Assembly: GCA_964017125.1 (NCBI GenBank)
Contig: OZ024902.1
Coordinates: forward strand, 39,980,365 to 40,044,364
DNA: 64,000 nucleotides
Direction: 5' to 3'
Source of the DNA: Flabesymbios commensalis
Lineage: Eukaryota > Annelida > Polychaeta > Terebellida > Flabelligeridae
Part shown: piece by piece, positions 32,429 to 45,935 of the stretch
Position numbering within the stretch: the first letter of the stretch is position 1
Layout of the letters: every line of letters starts with the position of its first letter
The notes under the pieces: model-generated
What the model was told of the DNA's origin: nothing
Database searches by the model: none
The model's input: the letters and a program-made list of their open reading frames with translations, nothing else
Made by a program: the position numbers and the translations under genes

Positions 32429-33770
32429 AGAGGGGTAGATTCTGTGAGAATCACATTGTAGAAAAAGGCTGGGGGTATATTCTTGGAGGTAGGAGTAGAT
32501 TCTGAGAGGCTCGCGTATAGATGTTTAAAGGGGAGTAGGTCTACCTGGTAAATTTTGAGAGGGAGGGGTGGATTCCGGGAGTGTCCCAGGCCACAGTCGC
32601 ATATAAAGATGTTTAAAGGAGGGTATATTCTGGGAGGGAGGGGTAGATTATGGGAATGTCGCATGTGGTGGTGAAAAAGGGGGTATACAATTATTCTGGA
32701 GGGAGGGGTAGATTCTGTGAGTGTCGCATATTTAGGGGTGGGGTATATTGGGAGGGCGGGGTGGATTCTGGGTGGGTGGAATAGATTCTGGGAGCGTCGC
32801 ATATAGTTGTAGAAAAGGGGGGGGGTATATTATGTAAAGATGGGGTAGATTCTGGGAGCCCTACTTGATATAAAAGAGGTATATTCTGGAAGGGAGGGGT
32901 AGATTCTGGGAGGGTCGCATATATATATGTTTAAAATGGGGGTATATTTTGGGTTGGAGGGTGGATTCCGTGAGTGTTGCATATAGATGTATACAGGGTG
33001 GGTATATTCTGGGAGGGAGGGGTAGATTATGGGAGTGTGCATATAGTGTCTAAGAAAGAGGTATATTTTGGAGGGATGGGTAGATTCTGGGATGGCCGCA
33101 TGTCTAAGGGGAGGGGCTAGGCCTATATTCTGGGAGGGCAGGGTGGATTCTTGGAGGGCGGGATAGATTCTGGGAGCGTCGCAAAAAGTTGTAGAAAAGG
33201 TGGGTATATTCTGGAAGAAAGAAGTAGATTCTGGGAGTGTCACTTTATATATAAAACTGGGTAGGCCTATATTCTGGGAGGGAGGGGTAGATTATGGGAG
33301 TGTCGCATATAGTTGTCAAAAAATGGGGGTATCTATTCTGGGAGGGATGTGCAGATTCTCGGTTGCATATAGATGTTTAAATGGGGGTATATTCAGAGAA
33401 GGAGGGGTAGATTATGCGAGGGTCACATATATTTTTAAAAGGGATGGGATATATTCTGGGAGGGAGGGTTAGATCATAGGAGTGTCGCATATAGTTGTGA
33501 AAAAAGGGGCAGGGTAGATTCTAGGAGTGTTGCTTTACATGAAAGGCGGGTATATTCTGGAAGAGAGGGGTGGATTCTGGGAGGGTCGCAAATAGATCTA
33601 AGATGTTCAAAAGGGGGGGGGGGGTACTAGTATATTCTGGGAGGGAGGGGTAAATTCTGGGAGGGTCGCATATATAGGCCTAGATGTTGGAAAAAGGGGC
33701 ATATTCTGAGAGGGATGGTAGATTCTGGGAGGGCCTCACATAGATATTTGAAAGGGGTATATTCAAAGAT
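32429..33770. repeat. Purine-rich minisatellite, ~70-80 bp units
   Basis: About eighteen diverged units, each with ggtatattctgggaggga, ggggtagattctgggag and gtgtcgcatatagttgt-like blocks; G-runs up to eleven. Confidence 0.9.
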
Positions 33771-34734
33771 CAGAAGACACTTCACATAATCACGAAGGGG
33801 GGAGGTAGATCCTCGGATGAGAGGTAGATTTATTTATGATACACAATTTCCTTGGACGAGATTATTGATCTGTATCCATGGCTCCATACACGTCGTCTTG
33901 AGCTAGATTCACTTTTATAATAAGCATTATAACGATGAGTCTTATTAATACGCTGATACTGTTAGTTTACACATATTATAATTATGCAGTTTTTTTCGGC
34001 AAATAATTGTTTTTATTCGTCTTCTGGCCATATCATATTTACATAGTGAATTATCTTACTGGAACGAGCGCATTTTACTAAAATTACTTCACCGAATTAA
34101 ATGTTCATTATATGACAATCTTGCATGCCTTATTATGTAATGATGGGTGGTATTTTTTCATCGAGTTTAAAGTATTTATTATGGATGTAGGCCTACTTGA
34201 TTATGTACTTGTCAGTAAAAATGTTATTGATTTATGCCTTTAATAAAATAATAATCAAATACCCATCCAATGATTGTAATTATATTTCAAAAATAGATAT
34301 AGGCCCCTAGTGATAATCTGATTTTTCTTTGAATAGCCCTTTGTCGTCTCGAAGGCTTTGAGTAATATGGTTTACCTGGATAGATCTACAAAATTTCAAA
34401 ATTAGATCATTATTGTCACGCCAAAAATATCATGTGCATGAACAAATCCATTATGTCTCCAGTATTATTCACGTCAGGTGCTGTCAGAAATCACAAACAA
34501 ACAATAATAATAATACACAAAACAATAAGAAATTGGGAATACTTACATAAATTGAAGTTGTATTGTTTTTCCCACTTCAAGATGGCGTCGCGTGCTGTGC
34601 TGTGATTCAGGCTATCCCGAAATGCACCACGCAAATGTCGAAATAACAGCAAATCACTGTTTATACGGTAATGCGCTGTTAAGATAACAGTGGATGTAGT
34701 TTATAACAGTGAATTACTGTTAATTCAACAGTAC
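33771..34734. other. Intergenic; no gene recognised
   Basis: AT-rich; acagtgaattactgtt-type blocks at 34665-34735 echo those near 31300. Confidence 0.35.
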
Positions 34735-35350
34735 TGTCCCTATTATTGAGTATGGGAGTGAAATATGGTCAGTTGGAATAAATCATGGCGCTGTTGATAT
34801 TTTTCAAGGCAAAACTCTTAAAAGAATAATTAAACTTAGATCTCAAACCCCCAGTTTAGCTGTTCTCGGTGGGGTGGGAGAGTACCCCCTGTCAATAAAA
34901 TTAATACTTAGAGTGATCAAATATTGGTTGAGATTGGCCAATTTGCCCAATGACTGTATAACAAAAAGATGTTTAGTGCATTGAGTACATTGGACAAGCT
35001 AGGATATGTAACTTGGGTTACACACATGACAAAACACTCCTCAATCATGAACTGGATTATCTCTGGACATGTGAATCAGTCTGATTGAGGCAATACAAAT
35101 ATATTAAACACCATATTTTCGAGAGGTATAAATCATCCTTCCTGTCCCAAATTCAGATTGGTCAGAATAATCCAAAATTAAGGACTTACCAGTTTTTCAA
35201 ATCACAACTCAAGTGTGAGAAATATCTCAGACTCGCAGTCCCAAAATACAGGGTTAGACTTTGCAGATTTCGAACTAGCTCACACAATTTCGAAATTGAA
35301 AGGGGCAGGAAAGGGGCAGGTATATACATCTCCAAAAACACCGTCTGAAC
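34735..35350 (+). repeat. LINE relic (C-terminal part of ORF2)
   Basis: Translates to EYGSEIWSVG, then GEYPLSIKLILRVIKYWLRL and, in another frame, KLRTYQFFKSQLKCEKYL and CRFRTSSHNFEIERGRK. This is the order of conserved blocks downstream of the reverse transcriptase in many animal LINEs. The reading frame is broken at least once and the reverse transcriptase itself is missing. Confidence 0.7.
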
Positions 35351-36110
35351 AGAGAATGTGCTATTAGTGTGATGATTAGCTGGTTGAGGATGAAATTCAT
35401 TTTGTTATTGTGTGTAAAAAGTATATCCTGTTTCGTACAGAATTGCTTGTTATTGCAGTGGATTTTATTCTTATTTTTTTAAATATGACAATATAAGAGC
35501 AATTTTTAGGATTCCCCCGTGGTTATTCTAGTTGACCACAGGCAAGTTGGCCGTGACGGCGGTTGCTATAGTAACCATACACTGAGTGTAGACATTCTGT
35601 AACCTGTAGTGATGGCTTTACTCTGTAAGTTGAGCGGTGTGCTGTGTAGACCACATGTGCTCGCGTGGGCGGCATACGACCGTGCCATCTGTCCACAGTA
35701 TACTCCATACCAGCCTGTCAGAATCTGACAGTCTGTCAAAAGCGTTGACTTAAAAAACAGTTTATATTTGACATGATTAATTAGTAAAACACTCGAATTG
35801 CGGCCTATGTGGCTAAATATGCATATTTGAGCGGTTTTGATACGGCATACATTTATATTATGCCTGGTCATTAAAGTTCACACAATCTTGCTTGTGTTGT
35901 ACTGCCTGTCACCAGGTCACAGTACTGATGCATCGCCATTATTGAACATTGTAGTGACGCATCTCTTCTCAATCTCAGCCACCCAGCCACAATGTCCATA
36001 TATCAAATCAGTGCACAGCGAAAAAGTTCTTGAAGTATGATGAAGTTGATGAAGTTGAGAAAGCTCCTAGTAGGAAGCACTTGAAGTAGGTTCGTGAAAC
36101 TAGTGTCTTG
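35351..36110. other. Intergenic; no feature recognised
   Basis: Nothing supportable. Confidence 0.35.
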
Positions 36111-36112
36111 TA

Positions 36113-39100
36113 GGGGGGGCTCTTAAGTCAATATATGAGATGAAGTGTGCACTTCTGGATAAAATTTTGAATTTTGGCACACAGATAGTTAAGATCTTCC
36201 TGTACAGGAATTTTGATGGAAGCAAGTTGGTACGTCCAGTTTTTGGCCGCCATCTTGGTTTTCAAAATGGCCGCCACTTGGGACCTATAATCAGCAATAT
36301 TTCTAAAAAGGAAGTCACCTGAGAGCTGATAACAAGCTGATTTTTTCAGGAAAGAACCCTATCTGTATCTAGATTAACATAGTAAACGTTCTAGAAAATC
36401 ATTCTCAAGCACTCTGACATATTCAAGATGGCGTCCAAGATGGCCGCCAGCGTATAGTCATATTTGATAAATAGCGTAAATGATCGATTTTAGCTCGATT
36501 TTTTTTTGTAATACACCATTTCATATAGTTTCGTGGTCAGTAAAGCTATATAGACTACTACCAGCAATTTTGAAACCATATTTAACCCTTTTATCCCAAG
36601 AGGCGTTTTAGCGAACGCCTCTGTAATTTCTATTGGGACAACTTTATTATGTATTATCAATTAATTAAGTGTTGATGGTGATGTATGTTGATGTCAGTAA
36701 TACTATAATAAAGGCATATTAAAGGCACGCTTATATTGGTCACTTAATTTGTATTTTTAGTTATTCAAGATGGCGTCCAAGATGGCTGCCAGTGTATGGG
36801 CAGATTTAGGAAATTGAGTAAATTCTTCAATTTTATATTAATTTTCTTCTGTAATACATCATTTCAACTAGTTTTATGGTTTGTGAGTCCATCTGAACTA
36901 CTCCTAGACAACGTTAAGCAATATTTACACACCTTAACATGAGAGTTTTTAATTAGCGACATAAAACATCCAAAATGTAATTGGTTAACCACTTAGCCCT
37001 TAAACATTTCGAGCCGTTTTTCGGGTGTGAAACTGATTTATGTTTTTTGCGTAAATTGATAGATTTTAGCTCAATTTTCTTTTGTGATGGACAATTTGAA
37101 ATATGATCAGTAAATCTATATAGCCTACCCCCATCTATTTTGAAAGATGGCTGCCAGTGTACGGACAGATTTAAGAATTTGTGCAAATCCGTCAATTTTA
37201 GCTCAATTTTCTTTTTTTTTGTAATACATCATTTCAACTAGTTTTTGGTTTGTGAGCTCATCTAAATTACTCCCAGACAATGTTGAGCAATATTTAACAC
37301 CTTAACATGAGAGTTTTCATTTGGCGACAAATATGTAATTGGTGAACCACTTGGCCCATAAAATTTTACAGCTGTTTTCCAGGTGTGACATTGATTTGTG
37401 TTGGACAGATCATTTGATGATATATTCCATGTAAGTGTGATGTTTCCTGAGTGAACCACGTATTGTCAGTGTATCCGCCTTGTAATATTGTCACCGTACA
37501 CATACTGGATCACAAACATTATCAGTGATACGTGTAACGTAAACGAATATACCTACAGGTGCTTTAATGCATGCACTGGTATGTCGACGTCGATCAATTG
37601 CCGCTGGAAAGGTGGTGCATTTATAATGACAGTGTATATAGGGCTTTTCAAATAGAGAAAGATGGCTTTGGAAGAGAATGTTAATTTTCTTCACTTTTAC
37701 TCTTTGAATTTTTTGTTATTACTATTTGATTTACTGTATATGTGTCAAAAGAATTCACATTATTTAAGAATTACCACCAGAGCGCTGACTATTACAACAT
37801 CGTCGATACCACCTGTCACACGAAAGTGCAAAAGTAAATCACATTTTTACATCCCGATTTACTCAAGGATTAACAGGATGGTAGCAACCCATCAGCATGA
37901 TTAAGTATTTTACCATATATGTCCCAGAAAAAAACAGTCAAGTCAAAGACACTTAACTGAGTCGTAGGTACAATACTAAAAGTAAACTAAAGGGAAATAA
38001 CCACGAAGGCTCAGATACACCTAGAGTTACTGTATTGTACCAAATTTTGTAACGATCCATCAAGGTCAAACACGCTAAACTAGGTCAAAGTAGTATAGAA
38101 AGTGGACTAAAGTATAGAAACCACGAACAGCACATCTAGAGCTCCTGAGAATCATTGTACAACATTTGGTGATAGTCTATTAAACCAATAGTTTCAAAGT
38201 TATGCCAAGGACAAGAGCGCAACATAGCGTACATCTAGAGCCCCTGAGGACCATATGCTGTAAATTGGGTGATAATCTATCAAGTACTCTCTACAAATAG
38301 ACCCGTATCTAGGACCTTTATCACACAATATCCCTATAGACACCCTATAGTCATTATATCTAAATACACCACCTTTCCAGCAGCAATTGATTGACATACC
38401 AGTGCATGCATTAAAGCACATGTATATTCGTAAGTTACATGTATTGCTGATAATGCTTGTGATCAAGTATGTGTATGGTGACATTATTACCAGGGGAATG
38501 CAATCAAATAATAGTTTTCATTCAGACAAAAATTATATTCGCTGTCCCCCAAATGAGGACTGTAGGCAAGCAGTGACATATCACCTACATGCAATCCCAT
38601 GTCACTTACATCAGAAATACATAACATTGTTATGCATTTCTGCTTATATGCAGTATATCTTCAAATGATCTTTCCAACCTTCCCTAAGCCAGCGATGTGA
38701 TCAGAATGTGATAAACAGAGTAAGGTTTTGGTTAGTAGGCCACTTTAGTCCTCAACACATTGTTGACTATGACCAAAATATCTTCAATATTTACTAGTTA
38801 TTATTTATTACAGGGATAACGTAACCACCAAGGATACTGTGACATTAAAAAAACATAAATCAGTTGCACACCCGAAAAACAGCTGGAAAGTTTTATGGGC
38901 TAAGTGGTTCACCAACTACATTTTGGTTGTTTTATGTCGCCAATTAAAAACCCTCATGGTAAGGTGCTAAATATGCTTAACGTTGTCTGGGAGTATTTTA
39001 GATGGACTCACAGGCCATGAAACTAGTTAAAATGATGTATTACAAAAGAAATTGATGACAAATTGAAGAATCTACTCAATTTCTTAAATCTGCCAATACA

Positions 39101-40058
39101 CTGGCAGCAATCTTGGACGCCATCTTGAATAACTAAAAATACTAATTAATTGACCAATAAGCGTGCTTTTAATATAGCTATATTACTGAAACCAATATAC
39201 ATCACCAATAAAGATCGCAGGGGCTTTCGCTAAAAAGCCTCTTGGGATAAAAGGGTTAAATATGTTTTTAAATTGCTGGGGATAGTCTGTATAGCTTTAC
39301 TGACCACGAAACTATTTGAAATGGTGTAGAGCCTATTATAAAAGAAAATCGAGCTAAAATCGATAATTTTACGCTATTTATCAAATATGACTATACGCTG
39401 TTGGCCATCTTGGACGCCATCTTGTATAACTAAAAATACTACTTAATTGACCAATAAGCGTGCTTTTAATATATCTATATTACTGAAACCAATATACATC
39501 ACCATTAATACTTAATTAATTGATTATAAATAAAAATGTTTTCCCAATAAAGATCGCAGGGGCGTTCACTAAAAAGCCTCTTGGGATGAAAGGGTTAAAT
39601 ATGTTTTCGAAATTGCTGGGGATAGTCTATATAGCTTTACTGGCCACAAAACTATTTGAAATGGTGTATTACAAAAGAAAATCGAGCTAAAATCGATCAT
39701 TTTACGCTATTTATCAAATATGACTATACGCTGGCGGCCATCTTGGCCGCCATCTTAAATATGTCAGAGTGCTTGAGGAGGATTTCCTAGAACGTTTACT
39801 ATGGTAATTTAGATACCTCTAGGGTTCTTTCATAAAAAAATCAGCTTGTTACGAGCTCTCTAATTGTCTTCCTTTATGAAATATTGCTGAATCTACGTCC
39901 CAAGTGGCGGCCATTTTGAAAACCAAGATGGCGGCCAAAATTTGGACGTACCAACTTGCTTCCATCAAAATTCCTGTACAGCGATATCTTAACTATTTGT
40001 GTGCCAAAATTCACAATTTTATCCAGAAGTGCACACTCAATTACCTAAGAGCCCCCAC
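36113..40058. mobile_element. Large foldback element, ~1.5-1.7 kb inverted arms
   Basis: Left arm from 36113 (ggggggctcttaag) to about 37645 (gctggaaaggtggtgcattt); right arm from about 38345 (cacctttccagcagcaattg) to 40058 (taagagcccccac). TA lies outside both ends. Arms share aagtgtgcacttctggataa, caagttggtacgtcc, aaaatggccgccacttggga and aacccttttatcccaagagg. Each arm has an internal duplication (about 36760-37060 with 37140-37410; 39130-39250 with 39420-39600). No ORF of note, so non-autonomous. Confidence 0.88.
37900..38340. repeat. Degenerate ~130-bp repeats in the foldback spacer
   Basis: About three units with ccacgaa, catctagag(c/t)(t/c)cctgag and ttggtgataatctat blocks. Confidence 0.55.
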
Positions 40059-41049
40059 TATATTGTTGTAGACTGCTGGGATGTTGAGTAGGTTATAAGT
40101 TCAGTTGAGTAGTTTCGCTGCTGTGCAGAAAACGTGCTAGACTATTACATTAAACTACGTCTATTTTCACAAATAACACATTGAAATTGTGAGGATTGTA
40201 GAGATCATGCTATGTACTAATTGTACCCTTTTTTAAATGTAATTTACATAAGTAATTTGCAAAGCATATTATGTAAACGATATAATTAATGCTTCTGTTA
40301 CATGATTGTATTAATTAAATATGAATAGGGTTGGACGACACACTTTGAACAGCAGCATAATTTCATAAATTAATTGCATAAATTAACCCACGCGGTCAAA
40401 CCCGCTCTACTCATTCACTTGCGACTCAACCAGCGGGCTAGGTGGACGCGCCACCTAGTCCCGCTCAGTGAGCCATGAGGTCGTCGCGTCCATCTGAACA
40501 TTGTCATTGCGTGCACAGTTGAATGTCTAGACTAATAAAGAGAGAATGAACAGAAGCGAGAGTTGAAGAAGTTATTCACTCACCGTTGCTAAGACGGCAG
40601 ATTGAATGGAAAGATAGAGAACTTAGACATAAGTTACTATATAGATTTACATTTTATGGTTTTAAACTAAGAGATCGGTAACAAAGAATGCTAACAATCA
40701 TCTTTGAATATAATATGTGATGCTTTATCAGATTATCTTTCCAGTGATTACATGATTCTAACCCAAAATGGTTCGATGCAAAGACATTCATATTGTTTTA
40801 TGTATAACACGTTTGTCCTGTAATATTTCCATTGTAATATATTCTAATAATCTTTTATATATATAATATGTATATAGAAGTCGTTTGTATTGTGAATATA
40901 TATCACAACTCTGTATTCCGTCAAATTTGTATTGACCCATGTGTCAGAATGACACTCTGCTTTTGGTCTAAATAAAACTTATATATATATATACTATTCA
41001 AGTCGCATAAAGTACATGTTCTCTCTTGTAAGGGTATTTTAGGTCTGTG
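40059..41049. other. Intergenic; palindrome at 40432-40466
   Basis: agcgggctaggtgg / ccacctagtcccgct forms a GC-rich hairpin. An aataaaacttatatat tract at 40972 could be the 3' end of a retroposon. Confidence 0.4.
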
Positions 41050-41052
41050 ATG

Positions 41053-41430
41053 TCACAATGTTTCAAATTTTAGTTTTTGATCACCAACTCTAAATTTACT
41101 CATACATTTATTAAATTTCCAAGGAATATTGGCTTGAATATAACTAGGTGTACTGCTAATACTATCACCACATAATACAGAAAAAGTTCTCAATTTATTA
41201 TTCTCATTTGCTGTTTTACCAGCTACTCCCTTGATGAAGCTCATACTGCTTACTCCATATATTCTATTAATTACCTTTTTACCTCCAACTAATGTTCTCT
41301 TAAAATCTACATCATCACTGCTTTGTATTTTTGTGAATTTCTTAATATTTGTATACCATGTGATAAATCCTTTGGAATCTAATATTTTCTCAGACAAAAA
41401 AACATTTATGCAATAATGTTTTTTCATCAC
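41053..41430 (-). repeat. LINE relic (C-terminal part of ORF2)
   Basis: A 125-codon open frame ending ENNKLRTFSVLCGD and KCMSKFRVGDQKLKFETL. The KLRTF...KFR...LKFET series is the same C-terminal signature as the 34.7 kb relic. No reverse transcriptase domain remains upstream. Confidence 0.55.
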
Positions 41431-41589
41431 ATTTAACTAGTTGTACTCAATAGTTTAAAGTTTGCTTAAGAATAAACTCTAAAATTGGCAGCCTCCAATT
41501 TGGAAATATATTTTCCCACCTCAATTAGTTGTTGCTACTACAAGGGCCTTCAATAAATGACAACTAAAACCTAAACAGATTTTGATAAT

Positions 41590-42620
41590 TTTTAGGAAAA
41601 AAAACTGTCTCAGTTTGCCCCGTATACTGGCTAAGTAGGACAAGGCCAAGGGCTAACAGGGATAATCCAAAAATTTCCTGAATTTCTGAGATTAAACAAG
41701 GTATACTGCATCCTACGATGATTCCAAAAAGTTTGAAGGGGGTGAACTATAAATAAACATATATATGCCTTTTAAACACGAAGGTTTAAACTGCAACAAA
41801 ATAATGCAGAGAATAACAGCTGAACCCCGATGCACTATAAGCCCAATTAGCCGTGTCGTCCTCTCCGAGGCCGTGGATTGATGTCTTTGCTTTACCTGAA
41901 AATTCCAACATGGCGGTGACTGAGAGCGATCCCGACCCCAAAGTCCTAAAAATGTCCATAACTTTTTTAGTAACTGTGCGAATACTGAGTTGAGCATGCA
42001 GGCATTGAACTGAAATGTTACTGATTCTAAAAAAATGATTTTTGACCTGATTATGCCCCGATATTTTCCGATATGACAGTCCAAATAAATGTCCCACGAA
42101 TTTGTACGCGGTCAATCTGTGGCTGAAACCTGTTTCAGCCACTGGGGCTAAGGCCTAATGTGTTGATACTAAGTAACAACCACATTGTGTCCATCCCCAA
42201 TACATACAATCTAAACTAGGCCTAACAAATGCTAATTGAGTTGTGCAAACATATATTTTGATTACATGTCAGTACCCACAGAGGTTAAGTGGGACACAAT
42301 GCTCTATTACAACTAGGGCAAACTGGGACACACCGGGGCTAACTGGGACTATAGTAGTTTAGGTTTTATAAGATTCGTAAATGAGACGTGACAAATTACT
42401 TGAGAGGCAGAAAAATACATTTGGTCTTACCTGCTTACACAGATCTGCCCCCTCCACTTGATTGTAATTCAAGTGGAGGGGGTATCCCTCCTTTCTTGAA
42501 AACAAGGCCACTGATATTGTCATATCAGACAGATATTGTCATATCATGGAATTCTCGGCTAGAAGCCTGTCCCAGTTAGCCCTGTGTCCCAGTTAACCCC
42601 GGTGCTGCCAAATTTCACAG
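41590..42620. repeat. Possible element bounded by CAGTTAGCCC-type ends
   Basis: tcagtttgccccgtat at the left and tcccagttagccctgtgtcc, tcccagttaaccccgg at the right, with gggctaactgggac inside at 42330-42346. A perfect-stem hairpin, ccccctccacttga / tcaagtggaggggg, lies at 42449-42482. Confidence 0.5.
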
Positions 42621-43949
42621 CCAGAAGTAATAAAGGTCTTATCTTATAATCAAAAAGTTTTAGATATATACATATGGGTTGTTTATTAAATCAATGTTAA
42701 TTGTACTAAACAATAGTCCATTCAAAATTGCACTTTGATCTGGATAAAATTTCAATTGCGACATAATTTACTTCGATGGGAATCGAGTATACAATACATA
42801 GTAGGCCTATATTTTTAAATAATAATAAAATTGCAATTTAAAAAAATAATAATCATAAAATGTACTAAATTATAAAAAATGTTTTATTATTTACTATCAA
42901 CGGCAAACAACTATTTTATGGAAAAAGTTTGTAGTTCACAGATCATCGACGAGATTTCTACAGAACCAACTAGCACTATATAATAATAATAATATGGTGA
43001 GTATAATAGTATGTGGTGAAGATTAAATAACTGAGGTGGTGGCGGGTTGTGCGAGATATAGGGCCTAAGCAGCCTGACTCCAGAGGGGGTCGCCGACAAA
43101 AAGTCCATATTTGTTCCCACATATGTTATGTAATGCACCATTTAAAGCCTTAGATTTCAAAAATGTCCAGGGAAGCAGCATATGCTGACCGACTGGCTCG
43201 CTGCGAATTTTCAAAATAAAAACTAAATGAAAAAATGGATTTATAAACATGATAAAGGAGCGTCATTATGTAGCCATAGCTTGCATAGCTAATGTTACAT
43301 GATTATCACTTGTGAAATCAGCCGAAAACATGCAACGCAGTAGTGGCAGAATATGTGTGCCGAGCCTCTCGAACCCCCCTGGCTACGCCCCTACCAGAAT
43401 TCCTTGTGACTATGTTCTGTAGGCCTAGGCCTACATCACAGTAACTTACTTTTTTATTATTCTATGCGATAATGGCTATTTTTGTTATTTCTCCTTCAGT
43501 TTCCACCTCAATCACTTCAAATATTCATACCTTAGAAATTGAGGATTTATATTATGACTTTTCTAAGCAATCGGGAATGACTGTTGTTCTGGATCTATCC
43601 GGGATTTAGAAGATCTAGGCTACATGGTAAGACGTTTACCCAGTGCTGAATTTTCAATGCTCAAAATATATTTATTGTAGCCTACCATGATCACACTTCT
43701 ATGCTCGTTAACAGCATGCATGTTATTATGTATTTACCTTTTATAGTTTTAGGTATATGAATTGATTTTGACAGCCAGTTTTTGTTTGAAATTTTAATGC
43801 GGTTTGACTTATCTATGACTGCATTTCATGTCGGCTGATATCCCCACTCATTTCTTGAATGCAGTCAGGCTGCATGCTAGGCCTATCTGGGCGCAGTGTG
43901 TCTAGGCCGGATCGCCTTCTGAACCCTTTACATTTAATAATTCTATGCA
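42621..43949. other. Intergenic; no feature recognised
   Basis: AT-rich; TAGGCCTA occurs repeatedly (for example twice in 43420-43434). Confidence 0.35.
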
Positions 43950-44018
43950 GCATAATGCTGAGCCAGAGTCGCAGACGGTGGCCCAGCATTGATACAACAT
44001 TGGGTGTTTACTAAGCAG
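43950..44018. repeat. Family F relic
   Basis: ataatgctgagccagagtcg ... cgcagacggtggcccagcat. Confidence 0.5.
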
Positions 44019-45585
44019 GGCAGTAGAAAGTTCAAGTGCTACACTAATATTTTGATAATTTAAATAGAGGCCTACATTTATAGAATGATGTTTCAACCAA
44101 TACTATCGTATGGCTTATTTTATATTAGTGATCTCGGAGCTGGTAATATTTTAGTGATAAGTAACATGCCAGGACTGACGGAATCGCCAGTGACGGAATA
44201 TTTATGCATGTGGCACATTAGGCCCTGGAGCAATAGGGGCCTACTCGTAATCAAACTTAACGCCACTTATTCCGAAGTGATCCGTTTACAGATCATCACC
44301 CAGCAAGTTCTGAGTTACGCTAGCATGTTAATTTTAGGTCTATTAAGAATAAAATAAACATGCTAGATGCTAGTTTATTATTAGGACAAGTTCATTGAAT
44401 TTAAACTTTATGAGCCTTATATAGGCCCCTAGCTTGTAAAGGTAACATTACGTTCTTCCTGACTCTTGTGTTGAGCTTTGACAGTCTCCGTTAGGCGACG
44501 GTTGCGTTCAGCAACCAAGTTAGCGCCAAAAATCAGGCGAACCAATTGGTCTATTGTTATATTTCTTTTAACATGATTCCCATGATGCAGGTTAAGGGAC
44601 AGGTAATCCACGCGCGTTTATGCCCATAAATATAAAAAGAGCGCTGTCGCGCAGCACTTTTCATACTTTTAGAATGTTACTAGATGGTATTACTGCTAGA
44701 GTGTTACTAGACGCTACAGGTACAAGTTAGACAGTTAGGCCTACTACATAACAGTTTTCTACACTTTACCAGAACTCTAGATACTCTCCGTTTTCACAGC
44801 TATACCTCGCAGTTACAGACATGCCACATAGTCGGATTTAATAGTTATTTTTACAAGCTCATCTCAGTTCACCATAGCAGATCACGAGACGCCAGGGTTG
44901 TGACATCCTGTCATCTAGCATGTCCCACTACACCCTGCCAGATATGAGTCTGCGTCGACCCATTTGGGACCCCATCCCAAGAGGACATGCATGTCCAAAA
45001 TTAAATTTCGTCCTTATTTCTCGCTTATAACTGGCAAATGTGCAACACAAAATTTGTAAAGCTTACGCAATTCTAGTCTATGGACATGTTGACATATTAT
45101 GAACATATCAAGGAGCCAATTTTTGTTAAATGATTTTAGCCTGTTTGCGTTGCTGTAACCAGGTGGTAACTCGACCTAAAACATGTCTAGTTTCGTTCTT
45201 GAACTTTAGTTTAAGACAGATTTTTACAAACGCTAATTTGATGCTCATTCATTTACATTGTTTGCACGTGAAGATCGCCAGACGGTAAAGAAACAATTTG
45301 TACAAGGGCTGCCATTTTCCTTGATGCTTTTTACGATTATATCGTTTACTCATTCTACGTGCTGATATGTGCAGGCCATACATTTGCATTCTAAATTTGT
45401 AGTACTAACTAGTACTAAGCTTCAAGTCATTTTTCGGCACAAATAGTCATTCATGTGACATTATAATACGATAAGACGTTGTAGTCAATTGATGAGATAA
45501 ATGATAATGTGAGGGTGGGGGTGATAGGGCATGGTGGGTTATTGAGAGTGTTTTTCTTCATTCACCCTGTTCTGGGCATGTCCAG
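44019..45585. other. Intergenic; no feature recognised
   Basis: Nothing supportable. Confidence 0.35.
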
Positions 45586-45760
45586 GGGACAAGGCCGTAT
45601 CCAGGGGGGTTTTTCGGGTGTCTGAAACCCCCCCCCCTGAATATCTCAAAAATGCCTCATTTTTTTAAATTTTCCGGGGGGCGTGCCCCCAGACCCCTCA
45701 ATCATCACCGGATGGTCGACCTGTAACCCCCCATTTGTCTTAGTCTGGATATGGCCCTGG
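45586..45760. repeat. Decayed inverted-repeat fragment
   Basis: aaggccgtatccagggggg at the left and ctggatatggccctgggg at the right, with a C/G-run interior. Confidence 0.5.
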
Positions 45761-45774
45761 GGGATTTACCCCCA

Positions 45775-45935
45775 GAGATGCCCAGACAGCCGGAGACTTG
45801 GGTTTCTGTATGCAAGTTAGGCATTTCGACCAGCTTCGCTATCCTCAGGTCAGATAGTGCCCAGAGTAATAATAAAAATATCAAGGGTATCTCCATTCAT
45901 CCCACGTGAGAGACATAATGTCAAGCAGAGAAACC
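45775..45935. repeat. Interspersed repeat, copy 1
   Basis: gagacttgggtttc, then a ctatcct...gtcagat...gtgcc block and tctccattcatcccacgtg; aligns with 51852-52010. Confidence 0.55.

Noticed and set aside
32395-33243. Long proline-rich minus-strand frames
   Set aside because: Produced by the minisatellite; periodic and without protein homology.
41713-42142. Two overlapping ~120-codon minus-strand frames
   Set aside because: They lie inside a probable repeat and encode no recognisable motif.
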